From CAVUWL01 sp963787415 (GTDB lineage: Bacteria > Actinomycetota > Thermoleophilia > Solirubrobacterales > 70-9): a stretch of DNA of 64,000 nucleotides. The notes below the pieces were generated by a model that was not told the origin of the DNA, did no database searches, and was given only the letters and a program-made list of their open reading frames with translations. Both the position numbers and the translations under genes were made by a program. The number at the start of each line of letters is the position of its first letter. The stretch's first letter is position 1. This document shows, one piece after another, positions 43,679 through 51,407 of this stretch. The stretch spans positions 310,001 to 374,000 of the forward strand of contig CAWBCO010000007.1 of assembly GCA_963787415.1 (NCBI GenBank), in the 5' to 3' direction.

Positions 43679-44920
43679 GTGCTTCAGGAAGTCGCCCTCG
43701 GTCAGAAGTCCCTGGCCGACTACACCCACATCGCAGGCAAGGAGCTGGCCGAGCGAATTCGGGAGCTGGCCGAACCGCTCAAGGGGCAGCGAGTTCTGCA
43801 CGTCAGCGCCACCGCTTTCGGCGGCGGCGTCTCAGAGATCCTCTACACGATCGTCCCCTTGATGCGCGACGTCGGCCTCGATGCCCACTGGCAGGTGATC
43901 TTTGGCAAGGAGGAGTTCTTCAACGCGACCAAGCTTCTGCATAACTCATTGCAAGGCGCCGAAGAAAGCTTGAGCGAGGAGCAGTGGGCGCTCTTTGACG
44001 AGATCAACGCGATGAACGCCGAGGGACTGCAGGGCGAATGGGACACGATCATCGTGCACGATCCCCAGCCGATCGGGCTGCATCGCGGCGCGGCGGCGAG
44101 GAGTCGCAACTGGATCTGGCGCTGTCACATCGACCTTTCTGAGCCAAACCCCGCCCCGATCGCCCGCCTTTTACCACTAATTGAGGACTACGACGCAACC
44201 GTCTGGCACATGCCCGCCTACGTCCCGGCCGGGGTCAAGCGTGGCCGCGACGGGGTTCGCATCATTCCTCCGGCAATAGACCCCCTCTCGCCGAAGAACA
44301 TGGCCTTCTCCCCTGATGATGCGGCCTTTGTCTGCAGCCAGTTCGGAATAGATGTGGACCGGCCCCTGATCACCCAAGTCTCTCGCTTTGACCCCTGGAA
44401 GGACCCGATGGGTGTAATCGACGCCTATCGCGAGGTCACCGGGGAGATCGAGGAGGTACAGCTGGCCCTGGTCGGCTCGATGGCAACCGATGACCCGGAG
44501 GGCTGGGAGTTCTTTCAAAGGACCTTTGAGTACGCGGGCGGAGATCCCGATATCAAGATCCTCAACAACCTCAACAACGTCGGTGCGATCGAGGTCAACG
44601 CCTTTCAGTCCCAATCCGACGTCTGCCTGCAGAAGTCGATCCGCGAGGGATTTGGACTGACCGTCACCGAGGCGCTCTGGAAGGGGCGGCCGACGGTGGC
44701 CGGCAACGTCGGCGGCATCCCGCTGCAGATCAATGACGGCGAGAGCGGCTTCCTCGTTGACTCGGCGCCCGAATGTGCGAAGCGCTGTATCGAAATCCTC
44801 GCCGACCCCGAGCTCGGCAAGCGGCTCGGTCGCGCCGGCAAGGAGCACGCCCGTCGTGAGTTCCTCTCGCCCCGCCTGCTGCGCGACTGGCTCGAGCTGT
44901 TCACCGAACTCGATTCCTAA
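43679..44920 (+). CDS. GT4 trehalose-synthase (TreT-like) glycosyltransferase
   Basis: The protein of 413 residues is related to trehalose glycosyltransferring synthase, which joins NDP-glucose and glucose to make trehalose. It shows VLHVSATAFGGGVSEILYTI at residues about 40-59 and VHDPQPIGLHRG. The donor-site motifs ITQVSRFDPWKDPMGVIDAY, SIREGFGLTVTEALWKGRPT (E-x7-E) and AGNVGGIPLQI follow. The start is a GTG. It lies 27 bases upstream of a GT20 gene, its probable operon partner, both serving disaccharide or compatible-solute synthesis. Confidence 0.87.
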   Translation: MLQEVALGQKSLADYTHIAGKELAERIRELAEPLKGQRVLHVSATAFGGGVSEILYTIVPLMRDVGLDAHWQVIFGKEEFFNATKLLHNSLQGAEESLSEEQWALFDEINAMNAEGLQGEWDTIIVHDPQPIGLHRGAAARSRNWIWRCHIDLSEPNPAPIARLLPLIEDYDATVWHMPAYVPAGVKRGRDGVRIIPPAIDPLSPKNMAFSPDDAAFVCSQFGIDVDRPLITQVSRFDPWKDPMGVIDAYREVTGEIEEVQLALVGSMATDDPEGWEFFQRTFEYAGGDPDIKILNNLNNVGAIEVNAFQSQSDVCLQKSIREGFGLTVTEALWKGRPTVAGNVGGIPLQINDGESGFLVDSAPECAKRCIEILADPELGKRLGRAGKEHARREFLSPRLLRDWLELFTELDS

Positions 44921-44946
44921 GCGCCCAGGCCCCCCGGGGTAGGGTT

Positions 44947-46419
44947 GTGGCCATGGCTGACGGTTCCGATCCCTTGATCATCGTTTCCAACCGTGGGCCA
45001 GCGCAGTTTGAGCGAGCTGAGGATGGCCAGAGAACCGTGCGCCGTGGCGGCGGCGGCCTGGTCACCGCACTGGCCGGGTTGGTCTCTCACCGCGATGCCC
45101 TCTGGATTGCCTCGGCGATCACCGATGAGGATGTCGCTGTCTCTGCCGAGCAGGGAGGCCCGGTCGGACTCTCGATCGACGGCATCGATTACCGGGTGCT
45201 GATGGTCGACAGCGATGCCGAGGCCTTTGATCGCTTCTACAACGTGATCGCCAACCCAATCTTGTGGTTCATCCAGCACTACCTCTGGGATCTCTCCAAT
45301 GCTCCCGACATCCGCCAGGAGGAGCTCGATGCCTGGGATTACGGCTACCAAACGGTCAACCGCGACATCGCTCAGGCCGTGCTGGGCCAGATCGAGGGGC
45401 GAGACCGTCCCCTCGTCATGCTCCACGATTACCACCTCTACACCGCCCCGGGGATGATCCGTGCGGAGCGCCCAGATGTCTTTTTGCACCACTTCGTCCA
45501 CATCCCCTGGTCCCAGCCCGATAGCTGGCGGATCCTGCCTGGACGGATTCGGGAAGCGATCTTTGAGGGGATGCTCGCCAACGACATCATCGGCTTCCAC
45601 ACCCACGCCTATTGCATCAATTTCCTGCGCTGCTGCGACGAATTACTCGAGGCCGATGTCGACTACGAGGGTGGCCGGGTGCGCCACAACGGCGCCGAGA
45701 CGCTTGCCCGGGCCTATCCGCTCTCAATCGATGCCCAACGACTGCGGCGGGCGGCGGAATCGCCGGAGGTGGCCGCGGCCGAGCGGGAGGTGCTCGAGCG
45801 CCGCCGCAAGCATCTGATCATCCGGGTCGACCGCGCCGATCTCTCCAAGAACGTGCTGCGCGGCTTCACCGCCTTTGACACCTTTCTCACCCAGCATCCT
45901 GAGTTTCGCGAAGAGGTCACCTTCATCGCCCATCTGCAGCCCTCGCGCCAGGATGTTCCTGAGTACGCGGAGTACCTGGAGCGAATCGAGGCGCTGGTCG
46001 CGGTCGTCAACCATCGCCACGGGACCACCGACTGGATGCCGATCGACCTGAAGATCTATGAGAACTTCCACGACGCCGTGGCTCGCTACAAGCACTTTGA
46101 CCTGCTGATGGTCAATTCCCTCTTTGACGGGATGAATCTGGTCGCAAAGGAGGCGCCGGCGGTCAACACGCGCGACGGTGTGCTGATGTTGTCTGAGAAC
46201 ACCGGCTCCCATCAGGAGCTCGCCGATTGCGCGCTCTCGGTCAATCCCTTCGACATCCAGGAGCAGGCGGATGTGATTTACCGGGCGCTGACCATGGGCC
46301 CCGAGGAGAAGCGGGCGCGGGCTGAGCGTCTGAAGCAGATCATCTTCTCCCGCAACCCGGGGGACTGGGTCGATGAGCAGCTCGCAGACATCGCGGCGCG
46401 GCGCGAGGCGCTCGCCTAG
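44947..46419 (+). CDS. otsA: GT20 trehalose-6-phosphate synthase-like protein
   Basis: The protein of 490 residues has the GT20 layout. The N-terminal ILIVSNRGP-type SNRGPAQFERAE is followed by RRGGGGLVTALAGLVSHRDA, IQHYLWDLS, VMLHDYHLYTAPGMIR, HHFVHIPWSQPDSWRILPG, ANDIIGFHTHAYCINFLRCC, and KNVLRGFTAFDTFL with VNSLFDGMNLVAKE. It should transfer glucose to a sugar phosphate. The classical acceptor residues were not checked in detail, so glucosylglycerol-phosphate synthase is an alternative. No OtsB phosphatase is next to it. The start is GTG 44947; ATG 44953 is equally possible. Confidence 0.82.
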   Translation: MAMADGSDPLIIVSNRGPAQFERAEDGQRTVRRGGGGLVTALAGLVSHRDALWIASAITDEDVAVSAEQGGPVGLSIDGIDYRVLMVDSDAEAFDRFYNVIANPILWFIQHYLWDLSNAPDIRQEELDAWDYGYQTVNRDIAQAVLGQIEGRDRPLVMLHDYHLYTAPGMIRAERPDVFLHHFVHIPWSQPDSWRILPGRIREAIFEGMLANDIIGFHTHAYCINFLRCCDELLEADVDYEGGRVRHNGAETLARAYPLSIDAQRLRRAAESPEVAAAEREVLERRRKHLIIRVDRADLSKNVLRGFTAFDTFLTQHPEFREEVTFIAHLQPSRQDVPEYAEYLERIEALVAVVNHRHGTTDWMPIDLKIYENFHDAVARYKHFDLLMVNSLFDGMNLVAKEAPAVNTRDGVLMLSENTGSHQELADCALSVNPFDIQEQADVIYRALTMGPEEKRARAERLKQIIFSRNPGDWVDEQLADIAARREALA

Positions 46420-46454
46420 GAGCGCCTCCAAGCGTGGCCTAGCCCCGTCATCAC

Positions 46455-46485
46455 TTGATCGGGGTCGCCCCTCACTAGCTATAGT
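46455..46485 (+). promoter_or_regulatory. Putative promoter of the rpsF cluster, near-leaderless transcript
   Basis: TTGATC (46455-46460) and TATAGT (46480-46485) are spaced by 19 bases. A start about seven bases after the -10 element would lie near 46492, only about five bases ahead of the TTG start codon of rpsF. No Shine-Dalgarno precedes that codon, so a leaderless or nearly leaderless mRNA is likely. The spacing is long, and this is prediction only. Confidence 0.4.
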
Positions 46486-46496
46486 CCCTCGCCGTT

Positions 46497-46889
46497 TTGG
46501 CAGCTCCACGCGAATACGAGCTCGTGCTCATGCTTGACCCCAACCTCGGGGACCCCGAGCGTGAGGGTCTTGCCCAGGAGGTGCGCGGGCAGATTGAGGC
46601 CGGTGGCGCCCTCAAGCACGAGAACAACTGGGGCCTGCGCAAGATGGCCTATGAGATCAACCATCGCAACGAGGCTGATTACCGCTGGTTTCGCTTCGAG
46701 GCCGCGACCGAGCTGCTCGGCCAACTCGACCACAACCTAAAGATCGCCGATGGAGTGCTCCGCTTCCGACTCTTCAAAGTCGACCCAGGCGCGCCGGTGA
46801 TCGCACCCCCGGCGGTTGGAGCTCCCGGGCCACCACGCGAGAGGGCCGCCCACGGCGGCCGCGAGGAGCGCAGCGAGTCCGAAGAGTAG
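46497..46889 (+). CDS. rpsF: 30S ribosomal protein S6
   Basis: S6 pairs with S18 in the platform of the small subunit. The protein of 130 residues begins at TTG and shows REYELVLMLDPNLG, LKHENNWGLRKMAYEINHRN, ADYRWFRFEAATELLGQLDH and VLRFRLFKVD. The last 30 residues are a Pro/Arg/Glu-rich acidic tail longer than in E. coli. It is the first gene of the rpsF-ssb-rpsR-rplI order known from many bacteria. Confidence 0.95.
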   Translation: MAAPREYELVLMLDPNLGDPEREGLAQEVRGQIEAGGALKHENNWGLRKMAYEINHRNEADYRWFRFEAATELLGQLDHNLKIADGVLRFRLFKVDPGAPVIAPPAVGAPGPPRERAAHGGREERSESEE

Positions 46890-46996
46890 TCCCTTGCGGC
46901 CGCTGTTTGCGTGAATCATCGCCGCGGCAGGGGAAACTTTCGCCGCTTCCGCTCTTAGACTGCTGACCTGGCAAGCAATTCAGAGGAGTGAAAGCT

Positions 46997-47461
46997 GTGG
47001 CAGCTTCGAATGTGAACGTGGTGGTCGTAACGGGAAACCTGACCCGTGACCCAGAGCTGCGAAGCACCCCGGGTGGAACCTCGGTATGCAAGCTGCGGGT
47101 GGCGGTCAACAGCCGCCGCAAAGACGGGCAGTCGGGCGAATGGGTCGACAAGCCCAATTACTTCGACGTTACGGTCTGGGGCGCGCAGGGAGAGAACTGC
47201 GCCAACTATCTCTCAAAGGGGCGCCCGGTGGCGGTCGAGGGACGGCTTGACTGGCGCGAGTGGGAGACCCAGGACGGCAGCGGCAAACGCCAAAGCGTCG
47301 AGATCATCGCAAACTCGGTCCAGTTCCTCGGTTCGCGCGACGGCTCCGGTGGCGGTAACGACAACGGCGGCTTCACCCCGAGCAGCGACGTCCCGGCGGA
47401 CACCTCAGATTTCCAAGGCGCTGCGGCCGGGGGCGGTGGGGACGACGACATCCCGTTCTAG
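46997..47461 (+). CDS. ssb: Single-stranded DNA-binding protein
   Basis: The protein of 154 residues has an OB-fold: NVVVVTGNLTRDPELRSTPG, KLRVAVNSRRKDGQSGEWVD, YFDVTVWGAQGENCANYLSK and VEGRLDWREWETQDGSGKRQ. A Gly/Asp-rich flexible linker is followed by the DDDIPF tip that recruits replication and repair partners. The start at GTG 46997 is fixed by AGAGGAG eight bases before it; the GTG at 46988 would overlap that site. It sits between rpsF and rpsR. Confidence 0.96.
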   Translation: MAASNVNVVVVTGNLTRDPELRSTPGGTSVCKLRVAVNSRRKDGQSGEWVDKPNYFDVTVWGAQGENCANYLSKGRPVAVEGRLDWREWETQDGSGKRQSVEIIANSVQFLGSRDGSGGGNDNGGFTPSSDVPADTSDFQGAAAGGGGDDDIPF

Positions 47462-47533
47462 GTAAGCTCTCAGCGCTTGGTTTTCCGTCGCCCGGCCCAC
47501 GCCGGGCGACTTCCACGTAAGGGATCGACAAAA

Positions 47534-47797
47534 GTGGCAAGAACAAGAGAGACGACATCGACGCCACGCCGTGGGCGGCGGATGCCCGAGCGCGTCCGTC
47601 CGCGCAAGTACACCCGGGTCAACGCCGACTCGGTTGACTACAAGGACCTCAACCTCCTGCGCCGCTTCCTCTCCGACAAGGGCAAGACCCGCGGCCGGCG
47701 CGTCACCGGCCTCTCGCGCAAGCACCAGCGCCAGCTTTCGGTTGCTGTCAAGCGCGCCCGTGAGATCGCGCTGCTGCCATACGTCGGGGAGCGTTGA
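47534..47797 (+). CDS. rpsR: 30S ribosomal protein S18, cysteine-free form
   Basis: The protein has 87 residues and reads RKYTRVNADSVDYKDLNLLR, RFLSDKGKTRGRRVTGLSRK and HQRQLSVAVKRAREIALLPY. It contains no cysteine, so it is the non-zinc variant of S18. The start at GTG 47534 is chosen because the frame above it is unlike S18. Its stop overlaps the rplI start (TGATG), so the two are coupled. Confidence 0.96.
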   Translation: MARTRETTSTPRRGRRMPERVRPRKYTRVNADSVDYKDLNLLRRFLSDKGKTRGRRVTGLSRKHQRQLSVAVKRAREIALLPYVGER

Positions 47798-48249
47798 TGG
47801 CGCAGGCGATCCTGCTCCAAGACGTTGCCGATCTCGGCCAACGTGGCGAGCCAGTCGATGTCGCGCCCGGCTACCTGCGCAACTACCTGATCCCCCGCAA
47901 GCTCGCCCAGCCCGCGACTCCCGGTGCCCTCGAGGAGGCACAACGCCGGCGCGCGGCAACCGAGAAGGCCGAGAAGGCGCGGGCCGAGCGCGAAGCGAAG
48001 GCGGCCGGACTGCTTTCGAAAACCGTGCTGACGATTCACCAGCGCGCGGGTGAGGACGGCAAGCTCTTTGGCTCCGTCGGCGCCAAGGAGATCGTCGATG
48101 CGATTCGTGAGGCCCGTGACCTGCGGATCGACCGTCGCAAGGTCCGCCTCGAGCACCCGATCCGCGAAATCGGCACCTTCATGGTCGAGATCGAGCTTGC
48201 CGACGGCGCCAGCGCCTCGGTCAAGACGATCGTCGCCGAAGAGAAGTAG
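47797..48249 (+). CDS. rplI: 50S ribosomal protein L9
   Basis: The protein of 150 residues has the N-terminal rRNA-binding domain (AILLQDVADLGQRGEPVDVA, PGYLRNYLIPRKLAQPAT). A long helix rich in Ala/Glu/Lys/Arg (LEEAQRRRAATEKAEKARAE) joins it to the C-terminal domain (GKLFGSVGAKEIVDAIREAR). The ATG at 47797 overlaps the stop of rpsR. Confidence 0.96.
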   Translation: MAQAILLQDVADLGQRGEPVDVAPGYLRNYLIPRKLAQPATPGALEEAQRRRAATEKAEKARAEREAKAAGLLSKTVLTIHQRAGEDGKLFGSVGAKEIVDAIREARDLRIDRRKVRLEHPIREIGTFMVEIELADGASASVKTIVAEEK

Positions 48250-48284
48250 TCAAACCCAGAGGCCGCGGCGATAGGCTCCCGTCG

Positions 48285-49013
48285 GTGCGTGCCCTGAGCC
48301 GCCCAACCCGCCTGAGGCTCCGAGCCAGAGCACGAACCCGACTCGGCTGGGCCCGATCCGAGCGCGCCACCGTCGGGCTTGCCAGCGTCGCGCTCGGCGG
48401 CGCGGGGTTGGTCATCTCCGGCCAGTTCGCCCGCATGCTGCACCGCCGCTCCCGCCAGCGCCCCGGCGGTGAGGGTCTGATTGAGGCGGCCCCGGTCGCA
48501 GCCCTTGACACCGTTGGGGTCGCGGTGCGCGGCTACGCCGCCACCCCCCGCAGCGAGACCGTGCTCTTTAACCTCCTGGCCGGCTTCCTCGGGGCCTTTG
48601 CCTTTGTGCGGCTCTCGACCTGGGGAATCCGCGATGAATGGGGGCCGTTTCGCAATGTCAGCGTCGGCGGTCGCCATATCCACCACTTCGTCCCCGGCAT
48701 CCTGCTCGCCTTTGGCTCCGGCACAATCGGACTGTTGAGCGATGATGAGGAGCTCCAGGACCGCCTGGCGGCGGCGATGGGCGCGGGCATGGGCCTTACC
48801 TTTGATGAGGCCGCCCTCCTCCTGGACCTGCGCGACGTCTATTGGACCAGGGAAGGGCTCCTCAGCGTCCAGCTCAGCCTCGGAGCCACCGCGATTCTCA
48901 GCATCGCGATTCTGACCCAGCGAATGCTACGCCGCGGTGAGCAACGCCAGGAGGAGGAGGGCCTGATTCCCGCCGCGGAGCGCCCGGACGCGGCCCAGCC
49001 GGCAACGCTTTAA
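48285..49013 (+). CDS. Conserved membrane protein with HIHHF motif
   Basis: The protein of 242 residues starts at GTG. It has a basic N-terminus (many Arg), about four helices, and conserved elements FVRLSTWGIRDEWGPFRNVS, VGGRHIHHFVPGILLAFGSG and LTFDEAALLLDLRDVYW. The HIHHF cluster with the later acidic residues looks like a metal site in the membrane. I have no assigned function for it. The position between rplI and dnaB is 35 bases after rplI, which may mean cotranscription. Confidence 0.75.
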   Translation: MRALSRPTRLRLRARARTRLGWARSERATVGLASVALGGAGLVISGQFARMLHRRSRQRPGGEGLIEAAPVAALDTVGVAVRGYAATPRSETVLFNLLAGFLGAFAFVRLSTWGIRDEWGPFRNVSVGGRHIHHFVPGILLAFGSGTIGLLSDDEELQDRLAAAMGAGMGLTFDEAALLLDLRDVYWTREGLLSVQLSLGATAILSIAILTQRMLRRGEQRQEEEGLIPAAERPDAAQPATL

Positions 49014-49140
49014 GCGAGGGGATTTCTTTCTCCCCTATTTGCTGGGAGCCCTGTGGTGAGGGGGGCCGGGCTCTGGTTTGCTGGATCCAGTTTGGACGAT
49101 GGGGGCAAATCCGCCGCCCCAAGGCCTTAACTAGGAGTCG

Positions 49141-50565
49141 ATGCCCCAACCTTCAACAACCCACGTCCCCCCTCAGAACATCGAGGCTGAGGAATCCGTA
49201 TTGGGTGCGATGCTGGTCGCCGAGCCGGCACTCACCAGGGTGATCGATGAGGTGAAGCTGAACGCCGCTGATTTCTACCTAGATAAGCACGCGGCGATCT
49301 TCACCTGCGCCCATGATCTCTATGCCGCCTCCAAGCCGGTGGATGAGCTGACGGTGACCGAGGCGCTGACCCAGCACAACCTGATCGAGACGGCGGGGGG
49401 CAAGCACTACGTCTCCGAGCTGGCAGCCAAGGTCCCGGCCGCCGGCAACGCAAAGCACTACGCCGAGATCGTCCAACAGAACTCACTGCTGCGTCGCCTC
49501 CTGGGCGCCGGTCAGGAGATCCAGGGATGGGTCCATGGTCGCGACGGGGAGCCACGCGAGCTCTCGGAGCGAGCCGAGAAGCTGCTCTTTGACGTCGCCC
49601 ACAAAGAGCAGGCGAGCGATTTCCGCCTTCTCTCGGAGATCCTCCACGACGAGGTCGACCGCCTCGAGAAGCTCTCGACCGGAGAGAGCGAGCTAACCGG
49701 CACGCCCTCGGGATTCCGAGACATCGACGCGATCACCGGTGGTTTCCAGCCCGGCAACCTGATCATCGTTGCGGCGCGCCCAGCGATGGGAAAGTCTGCC
49801 CTGGTTGCCAATATCGCCGAGAACGTTGCGGTTAAACGCGATCGGCCCGTCGCCTTCTTCTCCCTGGAGATGTCGGAGGTCGAGCTGGCGCAGCGCTTCA
49901 TCGCCTGCAGAGCCCGAATCTCTGGCGACAAGCTGCGCAAGGGTCAGGTATCCCAAAAGGACTGGCCGAAGGTAGTGCGCGCCTGCAACGAGCTGGAGGA
50001 GGCACCGCTTTGGTTTGATGATTCCTCAGATCTGGGGATCCTCGACCTGCGGGCCAAGGCACGCCGGCTTCATGCCCAAGAGCAAGACCGGGGAGGACTG
50101 GGCCTGGTAATCGTGGATTACCTGCAGCTGATGCGCTCCGATGATCCGCGGGCAAACCGGGTCGAGCAGGTGGGCCAGATGAGCCGCGGGCTGAAGATCC
50201 TCGCCCGCGAGCTAGAGGTCCCCGTACTGGCGATCTCTCAACTCTCGCGAGCTCCTGAGCAGCGCACGCCGCCAAAGCCCCAACTCTCAGACCTGCGCGA
50301 GTCAGGCCAGCTCGAGCAAGACGCCGACCTGGTCGCCTTCCTCTTCCGTGAGGACTACTACCGTGATCCCGACGATGAGCCCGATGGCCTCGCCGATCTG
50401 ATCATTGCCAAGCATAGAAACGGGCCAATCGGGACCCGCAAGCTGGTCTTCCTCGACCGCTTCCCGAAATTTGCCGACTTCTCCGGACAGGACCGCCCGA
50501 TCGAGCAACCGGCCGGAGAGGGCCCACCAATCGTCGATGTCGCGGCGGCGGGGCCCGACTTCTAG
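49141..50565 (+). CDS. dnaB: Replicative DNA helicase
   Basis: DnaB is the hexameric helicase of the replication fork. The protein of 474 residues has the N-terminal domain PQNIEAEESVLGAMLVAEPA. Its RecA-type domain has Walker A at about residues 211-220 (AARPAMGKSALVANIAENVA), ALLxL-type FFSLEMSEVELAQRFIA, Walker B (LVIVDYLQLMRSDD) and the H4 region (QLSDLRESGQLEQDADLVAF). No intein is present. TAGGAG precedes the ATG by three bases. It overlaps the DnaC-like gene by one base. Confidence 0.96.
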   Translation: MPQPSTTHVPPQNIEAEESVLGAMLVAEPALTRVIDEVKLNAADFYLDKHAAIFTCAHDLYAASKPVDELTVTEALTQHNLIETAGGKHYVSELAAKVPAAGNAKHYAEIVQQNSLLRRLLGAGQEIQGWVHGRDGEPRELSERAEKLLFDVAHKEQASDFRLLSEILHDEVDRLEKLSTGESELTGTPSGFRDIDAITGGFQPGNLIIVAARPAMGKSALVANIAENVAVKRDRPVAFFSLEMSEVELAQRFIACRARISGDKLRKGQVSQKDWPKVVRACNELEEAPLWFDDSSDLGILDLRAKARRLHAQEQDRGGLGLVIVDYLQLMRSDDPRANRVEQVGQMSRGLKILARELEVPVLAISQLSRAPEQRTPPKPQLSDLRESGQLEQDADLVAFLFREDYYRDPDDEPDGLADLIIAKHRNGPIGTRKLVFLDRFPKFADFSGQDRPIEQPAGEGPPIVDVAAAGPDF

Positions 50566-51293
50566 TGGCGATCGCACGCAGCGAGCCCTTCCGCCAACAG
50601 GCCTGCCCGCTCGCGGTTTGTGACGGCTCGGGCTGGATCTTGGGACCCGAAGACGTGGCGCGCCCGTGTGAGTGCCGCGCACCGCGTCTACGTCGGGGGC
50701 GCAGCCGCGGCGTCGCCTCGGTAATCCCGCCCCGCTACCGCGGCGTCTCCTTCGATCGACCGCCGGTCAGCGACATGGCGCGTGAGCTGACCACCAAGGG
50801 AGCCGTCGCCGATGTCCGCAGGTTCATCGAGGAGCTCGATCAACGACTCGATAGCGGCAAGGGCCTGTGGCTCTTTGGCGACACCGGCACCGGCAAGACG
50901 ACGCTCGCGATGTTGATCTCAAAGAGCGCTCTGGAGCAGGGCCGATCGGTGGCGATCTACTCCCTGCCAAAGCTCCTTGCCCGGATCCGTCGCACCTATG
51001 ACTCCGCCCCTGGCGGAGACTCCTATCTGCAGTTCTTTGAGCGCCTTACCTCGGTCGACCTCCTCCACATCGACGACCTCGGCGCCGAGAAGCGCAGCGA
51101 TTGGGTCCTCGAGCAACTCTATGCCCTGGTCAACGAGCGCTATGAGGCACAGCGATCGGTGCTGATCACCACCAACCTCCCCCACGATGAGCTGGAGGAA
51201 CAGATCGGCAGCAGAACCGTCTCCAGGTTAAATCAGATCTGTGACGAGGTGGCCCTGTTTGGGGATGACCGTCGCTACGGGAAGGTCGCCTAG
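50565..51293 (+). CDS. DnaC/DnaI-like helicase loader ATPase
   Basis: The protein of 242 residues begins at GTG, inside the dnaB stop. The N-terminal part has a Cys cluster (ACPLAVCDGSGW and RPCECR) that could bind zinc, as in DnaC/DnaI-type loaders. The AAA+ domain has Walker A GDTGTGKTTLAML at about 105-115 and Walker B VDLLHIDDLGAEKRSDW. Sensor and arginine-finger-type residues lie in LITTNLPHDELEEQIGSRTV and SRLNQICDEV. It probably loads DnaB. A phage or IstB relation is a less likely alternative, given the location. Confidence 0.85.
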   Translation: MAIARSEPFRQQACPLAVCDGSGWILGPEDVARPCECRAPRLRRGRSRGVASVIPPRYRGVSFDRPPVSDMARELTTKGAVADVRRFIEELDQRLDSGKGLWLFGDTGTGKTTLAMLISKSALEQGRSVAIYSLPKLLARIRRTYDSAPGGDSYLQFFERLTSVDLLHIDDLGAEKRSDWVLEQLYALVNERYEAQRSVLITTNLPHDELEEQIGSRTVSRLNQICDEVALFGDDRRYGKVA

Positions 51294-51407
51294 CGCCGTT
51301 CGCTGCACCGCGATGGCCCCCGCCAGACCCGGCTGGCGCAGGCGCTTGACTGAGACAGCAGAACCCCACCGCCCGCCGAAGTCACCCAAGCGTCACAATC
51401 CCCCGCG

